From Ruminococcus sp. (GTDB lineage: Bacteria; Bacillota_A; Clostridia; Oscillospirales; Ruminococcaceae): a stretch of 64,000 nucleotides of DNA. Below, one piece after another: positions 54,701-64,000 of the stretch. Position numbers and translations under genes: made by a program. The number at the start of each line of letters is the position of its first letter. Within the stretch, counting starts at the first letter, position 1. The stretch spans positions 1 to 64,000 of the forward strand of contig NZ_JAEEMU010000039.1 of the NCBI RefSeq assembly GCF_016283395.1, in the 5' to 3' direction. The notes beneath the pieces are model-generated. The model worked only from the letters and a program-made list of their open reading frames with translations, had not been told where the DNA came from and made no database searches.

Positions 54701-55915
54701 GTGGACGATACAAAATACTGGCTTTGGCTCAATATGGTATTCGGTACTGGAAATCACCGTATATGGGAGATAATGAGCTTCTTCCAGACAGCTGAGGAAG
54801 CATATGCTTCACTCACTTCTGATGAGAACATAGTCAGCCTTAACGAAAAGGAACTGAAAAATTCTGCGGAGATACCTCTTTCAAATGCCGAGAGCTTTAT
54901 TGCAAACTGCAATAGGCGCGGTATAGGAGTTATCGCCTGCACAAGTCCCGAATATCCCAAACAGCTTGAGCATATATATAATCCGCCGTCTGTACTTTAT
55001 TATAAGGGCAATATATCATGCCTAAAGACCGAGCTTACGGTCACGGCTGTAGGTACGCGAAAAGCTACAGCTTACAGCCTTAAAGCCGCAAAGGAGATAT
55101 GCTCTGAGCTTTCAGCCCGCGGAGCTGTTATAATCAGCGGCTTTGCAATGGGCATAGACCTTGCCTGCAGTATGGCTGCGGCTGAGATAGGCAGACCAAC
55201 GGTATGCGTAATGGGCTGCGGAGTAGATGTGGATTATCCAAAGCAGAATTTTGCTTACAGAGATCCCATACTTGCGGCAGGCGGTGTATTCGTGTCGGAA
55301 TTCCCACCAGGGACACCTCCGATCTCGCCTAATTTTCCAAAGAGAAACAGGATACTTGCTGCGCTCGGAAGAGCAGTGGTAGTCTTTGAAGCAGGAACAA
55401 GGAGCGGTTCACTTATTACAGCAAACCTTGCAGCAGGACAGGGACGGGAAGTTCTGTGTCTGCCGCCTGCTGATATATTCAGCGAAGCCTTTGTGGGCAA
55501 CATAAAGCTGCTGCGGGACGGTGCGATACCAATGTACAGTGCTTCCGACGTTATCGACTGTATAACATTCAGGAAAAAGCAATATACTGCTGAGGCAATG
55601 CCGAAAAGAGCTGCGGAGAATTACGCGGCAAAAACGCTGACGAACGAAGAGATGACCGAGATGATGAAAGTCCTCAACGGTATCTCTGACGAGCAGCAGA
55701 CAAAGCGTGAAATTAGTAAAGCTCAGCTGCCTGACGATCTTTCGGAGCAGCAGAGGAGAATAGCAGAAGCCCTTGAAAACGGACCGCTCCATGCGGACGA
55801 ACTGGCTTCATTACTTGAAATAGATACAGGCGAGCTGATGACTGAGCTCACCGAACTGGAAATATTCGGAACAGTACGTTCGCTTCCGGGAAAAATGTAT
55901 GAACTTATAAGATAA
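54701..55915 (+). CDS. dprA: DNA processing protein DprA
   Basis: This 404-residue protein loads RecA on incoming single-stranded DNA during transformation. The Rossmann-like core has TAVGTRKATAYSLKAAKEIC, GAVIISGFAMGIDLACSMAA, VCVMGCGVDVDYPKQN, FPKRNRILAALGRAVVVFEA and GSLITANLAAGQGREVLCLP. A C-terminal winged helix follows (DDLSEQQRRIAEALENGPLH). GTG at 54701 is preferred because AGGAGG lies 7 bases before it; an ATG two codons upstream is only one base from that site. Confidence 0.92.
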   Translation: MDDTKYWLWLNMVFGTGNHRIWEIMSFFQTAEEAYASLTSDENIVSLNEKELKNSAEIPLSNAESFIANCNRRGIGVIACTSPEYPKQLEHIYNPPSVLYYKGNISCLKTELTVTAVGTRKATAYSLKAAKEICSELSARGAVIISGFAMGIDLACSMAAAEIGRPTVCVMGCGVDVDYPKQNFAYRDPILAAGGVFVSEFPPGTPPISPNFPKRNRILAALGRAVVVFEAGTRSGSLITANLAAGQGREVLCLPPADIFSEAFVGNIKLLRDGAIPMYSASDVIDCITFRKKQYTAEAMPKRAAENYAAKTLTNEEMTEMMKVLNGISDEQQTKREISKAQLPDDLSEQQRRIAEALENGPLHADELASLLEIDTGELMTELTELEIFGTVRSLPGKMYELIR

Positions 55916-55927
55916 GGGGAAAGATCA

Positions 55928-58009
55928 ATGTCAGATTTAGTCATCGTTGAGTCGCCTGCAAAGGCGAAAACCATTCAGAAATATCTCGGACCGGGCTATG
56001 AGGTAATTGCCTCAATGGGTCATGTCCGTGACCTTCCCAAGTCAAAAATGGGTGTTGACAAGGATAACGACTTCAAGCCTCAGTATACCGATATGAAGGG
56101 CAAGGAGGACGTTATCAAGGAGCTTAAAAAGCGCGCAAAGAAGTGCGATAAAGTTTATCTCGCAACCGACCCTGACCGCGAGGGAGAAGCCATATCATGG
56201 CATATAGCGCAGATGCTCAAGCTGGATATGAACGCAGATAACCGTGTGGCTTTCAATGAGATCACCAAGACAGGCGTTAAAAACGGTATGAGCAATCCGC
56301 ATAAGATAGATGTAGACCTTGTAAACGCTCAGCAGGCAAGACGTATACTCGACCGTCTTGTGGGCTATGAGCTCAGTCCGTTCCTGTGGAAAAAGGTAAA
56401 AAGAGGACTTTCGGCAGGCAGAGTTCAGTCTGTAGCTGTACGTCTTGTAGTTGACCGCGAAAACGAGATACGCGCTTTCGTGCCTAAGGAATACTGGTCT
56501 ATAGACGCAAAATTCACAGCACCTTCATCAAGAAAGGTATTCGATGCTGCTCTTGTAGCAGTTGACGGCGAAAAGCTTGAGATACCAAATCAAGCAGAGG
56601 CTGACAACCTTCTTGCAAGACTTGAAAATGCAGAGTACACAGTCACATCTGTAAAGAAGCGTGTCACAAAGAAACAGCCTGCACCGCCTTTCATCACATC
56701 TACCTTACAGCAGGAAGCCTCACGTAAGCTCAGCTTCAGTGCAAAGCGTACCATGAAGGCTGCGCAGGAGCTTTACGAAGGTGTTGACGTAGAGGGCGTA
56801 GGTGCAGTAGGTCTTATCACTTACATGAGAACCGACAGCCTGCGTATATCAGACGAGGCAAAGGCAGCTGCTGCCGAGTACATCGGAGTAGTTTACGGCA
56901 AAGACTATCTGCCCCCCGAGCCAAGAAACTTCAAGACCAAGAACAACGCTCAGGACGCCCACGAAGCAATACGTCCTTCAACTCCAGAGCTTACTCCCGA
57001 AAGAGTAAAGAGTAGCCTCAGCTCCGACCAGTATAAGCTCTACAAGCTCATATGGGAGCGTTTCATCGCAAGTCAGATGGCAAATGCTCTCCTTGATACG
57101 GTATCTGCCGATATCGAAGCAAACGGCTGTACTTTCAGAGCATCGGGCTATTCAGTAAAGTTTGACGGATTTATGGCACTTTACGTAGAGTCGAACGATT
57201 CCGAAGAGGGCAGCAAGAAGATGCTTCCCGAACTTAAAGCAGAGGATAAGCTGAAACTGAAATCCATAGCAGGAAATCAGCATTTCACTCAGCCGCCTCC
57301 GCGCTTTACGGAAGCTTCGCTTATCAAGGCACTTGAAGAAAACGGCATAGGCAGACCAAGTACCTATGCTCCTACTATAACCACTATAACTTCACGCCGC
57401 TATGTCGAGCATGAGGGCAAGGCTCTGAAACCTACAAACTTAGGTGAAGTTATCACAGAGCTTATGAAGGATCACTTCAAGAAGATAGTTGACGCTAAAT
57501 TCACAGCGGAAATGGAAAACAACCTCGATGAAGTCGAGCACGGCTCAAAGAACTGGGTAAGCACCCTCCATGAGTTTTACGATGATTTTTCCAAAACTTT
57601 GAAAAAGGCTGAAGAAGCTATGGACGGCAAGCGTGTGAAAGTTCCCGATGAAGAGACCGACGTTGTCTGCGAGCTTTGCGGCAGGAACATGGTCATCAAG
57701 TACAGTAAGTACGGTAAATTCCTTGCCTGTCCGGGATTCCCCGAGTGCAAGAACACAAAGAAGATTGTTACAGAGGCTGACGGAACTTGTCCGAGATGTG
57801 GAAAGAAGATGCTGCTGAAAAAGTCAAAGAAGGGCAGAAGCTTCTATGGCTGCGAGGGATTCCCTGATTGTAGCTTTATGACATGGAACGTGCCTACTAA
57901 GGAGATATGTCCTCAGTGCGGCAAGACTCTGTTTATGAAGGGCGGCAAGTCGGGCAAGCTGGTATGCGAGAATGACGGCTGCGGCTATGAAAGAGAGCTT
58001 AAGAAATGA
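55928..58009 (+). CDS. topA: DNA topoisomerase I
   Basis: This 693-residue type IA enzyme relaxes negative supercoils. It has the TOPRIM domain (LVIVESPAKAKTIQKYLGPG, LATDPDREGEAISWHIA), the catalytic Tyr in LITYMRTDSLRISDEAK, and three C-terminal zinc-ribbon modules (CELCGRNMVIKYSKYGKFLA, CPRCGKKMLLKKSKKGRSFY, CPQCGKTLFMKGGKSGKLVC). AAGGGGAAAGATCA precedes ATG. It overlaps trmFO by 4 bases (ATGA). Confidence 0.97.
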   Translation: MSDLVIVESPAKAKTIQKYLGPGYEVIASMGHVRDLPKSKMGVDKDNDFKPQYTDMKGKEDVIKELKKRAKKCDKVYLATDPDREGEAISWHIAQMLKLDMNADNRVAFNEITKTGVKNGMSNPHKIDVDLVNAQQARRILDRLVGYELSPFLWKKVKRGLSAGRVQSVAVRLVVDRENEIRAFVPKEYWSIDAKFTAPSSRKVFDAALVAVDGEKLEIPNQAEADNLLARLENAEYTVTSVKKRVTKKQPAPPFITSTLQQEASRKLSFSAKRTMKAAQELYEGVDVEGVGAVGLITYMRTDSLRISDEAKAAAAEYIGVVYGKDYLPPEPRNFKTKNNAQDAHEAIRPSTPELTPERVKSSLSSDQYKLYKLIWERFIASQMANALLDTVSADIEANGCTFRASGYSVKFDGFMALYVESNDSEEGSKKMLPELKAEDKLKLKSIAGNQHFTQPPPRFTEASLIKALEENGIGRPSTYAPTITTITSRRYVEHEGKALKPTNLGEVITELMKDHFKKIVDAKFTAEMENNLDEVEHGSKNWVSTLHEFYDDFSKTLKKAEEAMDGKRVKVPDEETDVVCELCGRNMVIKYSKYGKFLACPGFPECKNTKKIVTEADGTCPRCGKKMLLKKSKKGRSFYGCEGFPDCSFMTWNVPTKEICPQCGKTLFMKGGKSGKLVCENDGCGYERELKK

Positions 58010-59334
58010 ACGATATCGTTAACGTTATAGGTGCAGGACTTGCAGGCTGTGAAGCGGCATGGGCTGTGGCAGAAGCAGGCATAAGGGTGCGTCTTTATGA
58101 GATGAAACCCGAAAAGTATTCTCCTGCTCATAAGTACAGCGGCTTTGCGGAGCTTGTATGCTCGAATTCCCTTAAAGCTGCAAGGCTTGAATCGGCTGCG
58201 GGACTGCTCAAATACGAAATGGAGCTTCTCGGTTCGCTGACAGTGCCATGCGCAAAGGAGAATTCCGTAGAAGCAGGCGGCGCACTGGCTGTAGACCGTG
58301 AGAAGTTCTCGGACGCAGTTACGGCAAAGATAAAGTCCCACCCTCTTATCGAGGTCATAGGCGGCGAGGTCACAGAGCTTCCCGAGGGAACGACTATCAT
58401 TGCTACAGGACCTCTTACACAGGGAGCTATGGCTGATATTATCCGCGGACTCTGCGGCGAGGGACTTAGCTTTTATGACGCAGCAGCTCCTATCGTTACG
58501 GCTGAAACCATAAATATGGAAAGTGCATTTTACGCTTCACGCTATGACAGAGGCGATGCGGACTATGCTAACTGTCCCATGAACAAGGAAGAATACCTTG
58601 CTTTCCACGAAGCTCTTATAAATGCGGAAAAGGTACAGCTCAAGGACTTTGAGACACACCCGTTCAGTGTATACGAGGGCTGTATGCCTATTGAGGAGCT
58701 TGCTTCCCGAGGTGTTGACACTATGCGCTTCGGACCTATGAAGCCTGTGGGCATAGATGATCCGCGTACAGGCAGGAGACCTTACGCTGTTGTACAGCTG
58801 AGAAAAGAGAACCGTGAGGGAACACTTTTCAACCTTGTGGGATTTCAGACAAACCTAAAATTCGGTGAGCAGAAGAGAGTATTCTCAATGATACCCGGGC
58901 TTGAAAATGCCGAGTTCATGCGCTATGGCGTAATGCACAGGAACACATTCATAAACAGTCCCGAGCTTCTTAACTCTGATTTCTCAATGAGAAACCGTCC
59001 CGAGATATTCTTTGCAGGACAGATAACAGGAGTTGAGGGCTATATGGAAAGTGCAGCCAGCGGACTTATAGCAGGTATCGCTGCATCACGCAGGCTGAAA
59101 GGACTTGAGCCTGTAAAGCTTCCGCTCGATACCATGACAGGAGCACTTTCTCATTATGTCAGTGATCCTTTCAACAGCGGAAATTTCCAGCCAATGGGAG
59201 CTAATATGGGGATACTTCCCGATATCGGCGTAAGGATAAAGGATAAAAAGGAACGCTACGGTGCATACGCACAGCGCGCTGTAAATTCGCTGAGAGGAGA
59301 GCTTGAAAGAATTGGCGGTAAATGTAATAGTTGA
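58006..59334 (+). CDS. trmFO: Folate-dependent tRNA (uracil-5-)-methyltransferase TrmFO
   Basis: This 442-residue flavoenzyme makes ribothymidine 54 in the tRNA T-loop from methylene-tetrahydrofolate. The FAD-binding start VNVIGAGLAGCEAAWAVAEA, then FAELVCSNSLKAARLESAAG, GVDTMRFGPMKPVGIDDP, IFFAGQITGVEGYMESAASG and QPMGANMGILPDI, are all family blocks. The start overlaps the topA stop. The next gene begins inside its 3' end. Confidence 0.95.
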   Translation: MNDIVNVIGAGLAGCEAAWAVAEAGIRVRLYEMKPEKYSPAHKYSGFAELVCSNSLKAARLESAAGLLKYEMELLGSLTVPCAKENSVEAGGALAVDREKFSDAVTAKIKSHPLIEVIGGEVTELPEGTTIIATGPLTQGAMADIIRGLCGEGLSFYDAAAPIVTAETINMESAFYASRYDRGDADYANCPMNKEEYLAFHEALINAEKVQLKDFETHPFSVYEGCMPIEELASRGVDTMRFGPMKPVGIDDPRTGRRPYAVVQLRKENREGTLFNLVGFQTNLKFGEQKRVFSMIPGLENAEFMRYGVMHRNTFINSPELLNSDFSMRNRPEIFFAGQITGVEGYMESAASGLIAGIAASRRLKGLEPVKLPLDTMTGALSHYVSDPFNSGNFQPMGANMGILPDIGVRIKDKKERYGAYAQRAVNSLRGELERIGGKCNS

Positions 59335-60319
59335 TGCATTCGGAGGAGACAACGCTCCTCTTGAAGTAATAAAGGGCTGCGAAAGAGCAGTCCGCGAGCT
59401 TGGAGTTAAGATAACACTTACAGGACGCGAAAAGGAAATAAGGGCTTGTGCCGAGAAAAACGGCATAAGTCTCAACGGAATAGAAATAGTTCATACCGAT
59501 GATGTTTTTGATATACATGAAGAACCGAAGGAGATAATCAAATCAGGAAAAAACTCCTCAATGGCAGTTGGTCTGAGCTTACTTGCAGAGGGAAAGGGCG
59601 ATGCCTTTGTATCCGCAGGAAGCACAGGAGCACTTGTAATGGGAGCGACCTTCATCGTCAAGCGTATCAAAGGCATTAAGCGGATAGCACCTTCACCTGT
59701 ACTTCCAGGAGATAAGGGCAATTTCGTACTTATCGACGCAGGAGCAAATACCGAATGTCGCCCCGAGATGCTGGTACAGTTTGCAGTAATGGGCAGCGCG
59801 TACATGGAAAAGGTAATGGGCATAAAGAACCCGAAGGTAGGACTGCTTAACATAGGCTCTGAGGAGACAAAGGGCAGAGACCTTGAAATAGAAGCGTATA
59901 AGCTGCTTGAAAAAAGCGGTCTTAACTTTGCAGGAAATATCGAGGCAAGAGAGATGCCGCAGGGAAATGTGCAGGTCGTAGTTACTGACGGCTTTACGGG
60001 AAATATCGCGCTCAAGCTCTATGAGGGCATGGGCAGCTTCTTTGCTAAGAAGATGAAGTGGATATTCTCGGGCGCAGGAAAAATCGGTGCAATACTTTCA
60101 ATTGGTAAAATAAAGACATTCCGCAAGCAGATGGATTACAAGGAAGTCGGCGGCTCCGCACTTTTAGGTGTGAAGAAGCCCGTAATAAAAGCACACGGAA
60201 GCTCTGACGGTACAGCGTTCTTCAATGCGGTAAGACAGGCAAAACGTTGTGTCGAGGGCGATGTCGCAGGAGTCATAGAGAGCTATGTAGCTCGTACAGC
60301 TTCTGCGGACAAGGAGTGA
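59303..60319 (+). CDS. plsX: Phosphate acyltransferase PlsX
   Basis: The 338-residue enzyme makes acyl-phosphate from acyl-ACP for phospholipid synthesis. It has VNVIVDAFGGDNAPLEVIKG at the start and DAFVSAGSTGALVMGATFIV, IDAGANTECRPEMLVQFAVM, GNVQVVVTDGFTGNIALKLY and KEVGGSALLGVKKPVIKAHG. TTG starts are available at 59303 and 59312; AGGAG is 3 and 12 bases away, so the start is uncertain by three codons. It overlaps trmFO by 32 bases. Confidence 0.93.
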   Translation: MKELAVNVIVDAFGGDNAPLEVIKGCERAVRELGVKITLTGREKEIRACAEKNGISLNGIEIVHTDDVFDIHEEPKEIIKSGKNSSMAVGLSLLAEGKGDAFVSAGSTGALVMGATFIVKRIKGIKRIAPSPVLPGDKGNFVLIDAGANTECRPEMLVQFAVMGSAYMEKVMGIKNPKVGLLNIGSEETKGRDLEIEAYKLLEKSGLNFAGNIEAREMPQGNVQVVVTDGFTGNIALKLYEGMGSFFAKKMKWIFSGAGKIGAILSIGKIKTFRKQMDYKEVGGSALLGVKKPVIKAHGSSDGTAFFNAVRQAKRCVEGDVAGVIESYVARTASADKE

Positions 60320-60323
60320 TAAA

Positions 60324-61013
60324 ATGGAAAATTTAGAAAGATTTGAGGAAATAATAGGCTATAAATTCAAAAACATACAGCTGCTGAAACAGGCACTGTC
60401 TCACTCATCATACGCAAACGAAAAGAAGATGCCCAGCGGCAGCAATGAGAGACTGGAATTTCTCGGTGACAGCGTACTTTCTATCGTTGTATCGGATTTT
60501 CTTTATAAGAACCTCAACGTTGCAGAGGGCGAGCTTACAAAAATGAGAGCTTCTCTTGTATGCGAGAAGTCTCTCCATATATTTGCACAGCAGATAGAAC
60601 TCGGCACTTTCCTCCGCCTTGGAAAGGGCGAGGAGAATACAGGCGGCAGAGAGCGTCCTTCCATACTTGCAGACGCTTTTGAAGCAGTTATCGCTGCTAT
60701 ATACCTTGACGGCGGTATGGAGCCTGCGGCAAAGCACATACTCCGCTTCATGCCAAAGGACATACGCCATGCAAAGAAGCCTGTTTTCAACGATTTCAAA
60801 ACAGTTTTGCAGGAAATAGTCCAGAAGAACCCCGAGGAAAAGGTGGAATACGTACTTATCGGTGAGGAAGGTCCCGACCACAACAAGCGTTTTGTAGTTG
60901 AGGTGTGCCTTAACGATCAGGTCATAGGCAAGGGAAAGGGCAAGAGCAAAAAGGAAGCCGAGCAGCTTGCAGCAAAGGAAGCTCTCGAACTTATGGGCTA
61001 TGAAGCACAGTAA
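60324..61013 (+). CDS. rnc: Ribonuclease III
   Basis: This 229-residue double-strand-specific RNase has the signature NERLEFLGDSVLSIVVSDFL, the second acidic region LADAFEAVIAAIYLDGG, and a double-stranded RNA-binding domain at the end (FKTVLQEIVQKNPEEKVEYV, KGKGKSKKEAEQLAAKEALE). GGAGTGATAAA precedes ATG. plsX, rnc and smc form a common Firmicutes gene order. Confidence 0.96.
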   Translation: MENLERFEEIIGYKFKNIQLLKQALSHSSYANEKKMPSGSNERLEFLGDSVLSIVVSDFLYKNLNVAEGELTKMRASLVCEKSLHIFAQQIELGTFLRLGKGEENTGGRERPSILADAFEAVIAAIYLDGGMEPAAKHILRFMPKDIRHAKKPVFNDFKTVLQEIVQKNPEEKVEYVLIGEEGPDHNKRFVVEVCLNDQVIGKGKGKSKKEAEQLAAKEALELMGYEAQ

Positions 61014-61983
61014 CATATCTGTTTTTATACCCCATATCGGCTGTCCTCATCAGTGCAGCTTCTGCGATCAGCGCACCATAAGCGGCGCACAGCACGCTCC
61101 CGACGGAAATGAAGTCAGGGAGATATGCTCAAAGGCATTAAGTGAAGTCAGAGAGCCGCAGAATACCGAGATAGCCTTTTTCGGCGGCAGCTTTACGGCT
61201 GTTCCAAGTGATTATATGATCGAGCTTCTCACAGCAGCATCTGAGTTCGTTGGTGAGGGAAAATTCAGCGGCATACGCTGTTCTACACGTCCCGACTGTA
61301 TCAGTGAAGATGTACTTGAGATATTGAAAAAGTACGGTGTTACAGCTATAGAGCTTGGTGCGCAGTCAATGGACGATACAGTTCTTGAAGCAAACGAGCG
61401 CGGACACAGTGTACAGGACGTTGTTGAAGCAAGCAGGCTTATAAAGTCCTACGGCTTTGAGCTGGGCTTGCAGATGATGACGGGACTTTATAAAAGCTCC
61501 CGTGAAAGCGATATCGCCACAGCAGATGCCATAATCAGCATTTGTCCCGATACTGTAAGGATATATCCTGTTGTAGTCATTGACGGCACAAAGCTTGCTG
61601 AGTATTACCGCAGGGGCGAATACAGAATGATGCCTCTTGATGATATGGTGGGGCTGTGTGCGGAATTGCTCGAAAAGTTTGAGAAAAAAGGAATAAGGGT
61701 AATAAAATGCGGACTTCATGCATCGGAATTTGTGGAGCATGATATGGTGGCAGGCTATTATCACCCTGCTTTCCGCGAACTGTGCGAGAGCAGGATATAC
61801 CTTAAAAAGATAGAAGCATTCGCAGAGAACTGCGGATATATCCGTATCGCCGTACCCCCAGGGGATATAAGCAAGGCGGTAGGACATAAAAAAAGCAATA
61901 TTGCATATATGAAGTCAAAAGGCGTGGAGGTGAAGATAGTTCCCTCAGCCGATGACAAAACAGAAATTATCGAACGGCGGTGA
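61000..61983 (+). CDS. Radical SAM protein
   Basis: The 327-residue protein begins MKHSNISVFIPHIGCPHQCS and has a CxxxCxxC cluster motif (CPHQCSFCDQRTISG) for a 4Fe-4S cluster, with IAFFGGSFTAVP and GLQMMTGLYKSS. It resembles Elp3/HemN-like radical SAM proteins found between rnc and smc. The substrate is unknown. The ATG at 61000 is inside rnc (14-base overlap in another frame) and gives a normal family start; in-frame reading further upstream is not needed. Confidence 0.85.
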   Translation: MKHSNISVFIPHIGCPHQCSFCDQRTISGAQHAPDGNEVREICSKALSEVREPQNTEIAFFGGSFTAVPSDYMIELLTAASEFVGEGKFSGIRCSTRPDCISEDVLEILKKYGVTAIELGAQSMDDTVLEANERGHSVQDVVEASRLIKSYGFELGLQMMTGLYKSSRESDIATADAIISICPDTVRIYPVVVIDGTKLAEYYRRGEYRMMPLDDMVGLCAELLEKFEKKGIRVIKCGLHASEFVEHDMVAGYYHPAFRELCESRIYLKKIEAFAENCGYIRIAVPPGDISKAVGHKKSNIAYMKSKGVEVKIVPSADDKTEIIERR

Positions 61984-61987
61984 ATGA

Positions 61988-64000
61988 ATGTACCTGAAAT
62001 CACTTGAAATACAGGGCTTTAAGTCCTTTCCAGACAAGATAAGCCTTACCTTTGACAAGGGACTTACCGCAGTTGTCGGACCTAACGGAAGCGGCAAGAG
62101 CAATATCGGTGACTCTGTTCGCTGGGTACTTGGTGAACAGTCAACAAAGACTCTCCGCGGAAACAAAATGGAAGATGTAATCTTTTCGGGTACTGTTGCG
62201 CGAAAGCCTATGGGATTTGCCGCAGTTACGCTGAATATAGACAATTCCGACAATACTCTCCCCGATATCGGTGATGAAGTTGCGGTTACACGTAAGCTTT
62301 ACAGAAGCGGCGAGAGCGAGTACCTTATCAACGGAAAGTCCTGCCGATTGAAGGACATAAACGAGCTTTTCATGGACACAGGTCTGGGACGCGACGGCTA
62401 CTCTATAATCGGACAGGGACGAATTGCCGAGATAGTAGGTGCAAAAAGCTCTGAACGCCGTGATATTTTTGAAGAAGCGGCAGGTATCTCAAAGTTCAGA
62501 TACAAAAAGCTGGAAGCAGAGAGAAAGCTTACAGCCGCACAGGAAAACCTGCTTCGTCTGACGGATATACTCACCGAGCTTGAAGGCAGAGTCGAGCCCC
62601 TGCGTATACAGTCGCAGAAGGCGGAGAAGTTCATAAAGCTTGCAGAAGAGCGTAAAAAGCTGGAAATATCCGTCTGGGTGACAAAGCTGGACGAGATGAA
62701 GGTAAAGCTTGACGAATTGGAAAGCAAGATACTTGTCAGTAAGAACGAGTACGAGAACGTTGAAAACGACATTCAGCGTGAGGAGCAGAAAATAGCCGAC
62801 GGCATACGCAAGATGCAGGAAAGCACCATGCGAGCCGACGAGCTCCGCCGCAAAATGCTTGAAGAGGAGCAGACGGCTTCGGAAATGAAGTCGGGCATAG
62901 CCGTTCTCGAAAATGATATAAAGCACTGTAATGAAGCAGTTGAAGCTGCTCAGAAGAATATAGACAATGCCGAGGAAGCTAAGAAAGCTCTTGAAAATGA
63001 GCGTAAGGCAGCTGCCGATAAGCTTGCTGAGCTTGAAGCTCAGAAAAAGGCAATGGAAGAGGAGATAAAGGAAGCCGAGGAAAGCTTCCGCAGAGCTGAG
63101 AGCGAAAGCTCTAAGCTTGGCGATTCCGTTGACAAGGCAGGCAGCGAGATAAACGGACTTTACATCAAGCAGAGCGAGTACCGTTTTGCGATAGAGTCCT
63201 CAAAGCAGACCATAGCCGAGCAGACTGCAAGGCTTGCCGAGCTTCGTGAAAGCAGCGGCGACCTTGGTCAGAAGCTGAAAGAGTACGAAGCGCAGACCGA
63301 GAGCGTAAAGGCAGAAGCCGAAAAGAACAAGGCAAAAGCCGAGGAGATACGCAACAGGCTCAGCGGACTTGAAAGGCTTTTCAAGTCGCGCAGAGAGGGC
63401 TTCGAGCAGGCGAAAAACGACTTTGAACGCGCACTTTATGAACTGAAAGACAAGCAGCAGAGACGCAAGATACTTACCGATCTTGAAAACAACATGGAGG
63501 GCTTTGCAGGAAGCGTCAAGCAGGTGCTGAAAGCTTCAAAGCAGGGACGTATCGGCGGTATCTTCGGAACTGTGGCACAGAATATAAGCGTTGAGCCCGA
63601 GTACGCTGTGGCTGTTGAAACAGCACTGGGCGGTGCTATGCAGAATATCATCGTTGAAAACGAAGATATCGCAAAACGCTGCATACGCTTCCTTAAAGAG
63701 CAGAAAGCAGGCCGTGCAACATTCCTGCCCATAACCTCTGTAAAGGGCTATGAGCTCAAAGAGCAGGGACTTGAAAACTGCGAGGGCTTTGTTGCCAATG
63801 CCAACAAGATAGTAAAGTACGATCCGAAATTCAGCGGCATCATAGCTTCCCTGCTGGGACGTATAGTCATTGCCGAGGACATCGACACAGCTACCCTTAT
63901 CGCCAAGAAGTACGGATACAAGTTCAGGATAGTAACTCTTGACGGTCAAGTCATAAACGCAGGCGGTTCGTTCACAGGTGGTTCTGCACAGCGTTCGGGC
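61988..64000 (+). CDS. smc: Chromosome segregation ATPase SMC (cut by window end)
   Basis: The first 671 residues of SMC are present: Walker A region MYLKSLEIQGFKSFPDKISL and VVGPNGSGKSNIGDSVRWVL, QGRIAEIVGAKSSERRDIFE, long coiled coil, and the hinge region (GRIGGIFGTVAQNISVEPEY, NIIVENEDIAKRCIRFLKE). The reading frame stays open to the last base, so the gene continues outside the window. The start ATG lies 4 bases after the previous stop, with GGCGGTGAATGA before it. Confidence 0.95.
   Translation, partial: MYLKSLEIQGFKSFPDKISLTFDKGLTAVVGPNGSGKSNIGDSVRWVLGEQSTKTLRGNKMEDVIFSGTVARKPMGFAAVTLNIDNSDNTLPDIGDEVAVTRKLYRSGESEYLINGKSCRLKDINELFMDTGLGRDGYSIIGQGRIAEIVGAKSSERRDIFEEAAGISKFRYKKLEAERKLTAAQENLLRLTDILTELEGRVEPLRIQSQKAEKFIKLAEERKKLEISVWVTKLDEMKVKLDELESKILVSKNEYENVENDIQREEQKIADGIRKMQESTMRADELRRKMLEEEQTASEMKSGIAVLENDIKHCNEAVEAAQKNIDNAEEAKKALENERKAAADKLAELEAQKKAMEEEIKEAEESFRRAESESSKLGDSVDKAGSEINGLYIKQSEYRFAIESSKQTIAEQTARLAELRESSGDLGQKLKEYEAQTESVKAEAEKNKAKAEEIRNRLSGLERLFKSRREGFEQAKNDFERALYELKDKQQRRKILTDLENNMEGFAGSVKQVLKASKQGRIGGIFGTVAQNISVEPEYAVAVETALGGAMQNIIVENEDIAKRCIRFLKEQKAGRATFLPITSVKGYELKEQGLENCEGFVANANKIVKYDPKFSGIIASLLGRIVIAEDIDTATLIAKKYGYKFRIVTLDGQVINAGGSFTGGSAQRSG

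Overview
The window comes from a cellulolytic member of the genus Ruminococcus (Bacillota), most likely Ruminococcus flavefaciens or a close relative. The base for this is a GH26 mannanase and a GH9 cellulase that both end in a dockerin of the kind used by ruminococcal cellulosomes, a Firmicutes-type spoIIR and infC-rpmI-rplT block, and low-GC codon use. The right third (about 42.1-64 kb) is ordinary chromosome: a serine-recombinase cassette, a leucine-rich-repeat surface protein, the two polysaccharidases, spoIIR, infC-rpmI-rplT, an rRNA methyltransferase, dprA, topA, trmFO, plsX, rnc, a radical-SAM gene and the start of smc.

The left two thirds is an accessory island devoted to secreted peptides. 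From left to right it holds the 3' end of an ABC-2 permease gene (1-206), three tandem secreted EF-hand/dockerin-like proteins, a small serine recombinase, a GyrI-like protein, and an HlyD adaptor with a C39-peptidase ABC exporter (4.2-8.6 kb). Then comes an 11.3-kb leftward array (8.7-20.0 kb) of 48 intact small genes with double-glycine leaders plus three decayed copies. Next is a class II lanthipeptide operon (28.0-21.4 kb, leftward) with two families of precursors, one LanM and one LanT.

From 28.2 to 36.3 kb the island looks like integrated plasmid DNA: parA-parB, two initiator (Rep_3-type) genes each beside its own iteron array, and three copies of an origin-associated element. A membrane metalloprotease, small Cys-rich secreted proteins and a 32-residue leaderless peptide are interspersed. 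From 36.5 to 42.1 kb are a DUF4003-like gene, two copies of a minigene for the octapeptide MFWDWFDF, an AgrA-like LytTR response regulator with an AgrC-like kinase, and an ABC-2 transporter. The permease 3' end at 41.9 kb is almost identical to the fragment at position 1, so the island lies between direct repeats about 41.87 kb apart.

The main new observation is a shared promoter architecture. Seven leftward promoters have two GAGTAAAC-like direct repeats exactly 21 bp apart, with a -10 hexamer at exactly the same distance (37 bp) from the proximal repeat. They stand before the C39 exporter (one), the peptide array (three), the lanthipeptide operon (two) and the MFWDWFDF minigenes (one). This geometry is that of ComE/AgrA-type LytTR regulators, and the only LytTR regulator seen lies next to the minigenes. 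I infer one quorum-sensing-like circuit: a leaderless tryptophan-rich octapeptide as candidate signal, an AgrC/AgrA-like pair as sensor, and export machinery, about 48 unmodified peptides and at least five lanthipeptides as output. The role of the octapeptide is a hypothesis; the repeated promoter geometry and the peptide array are read directly from the sequence.
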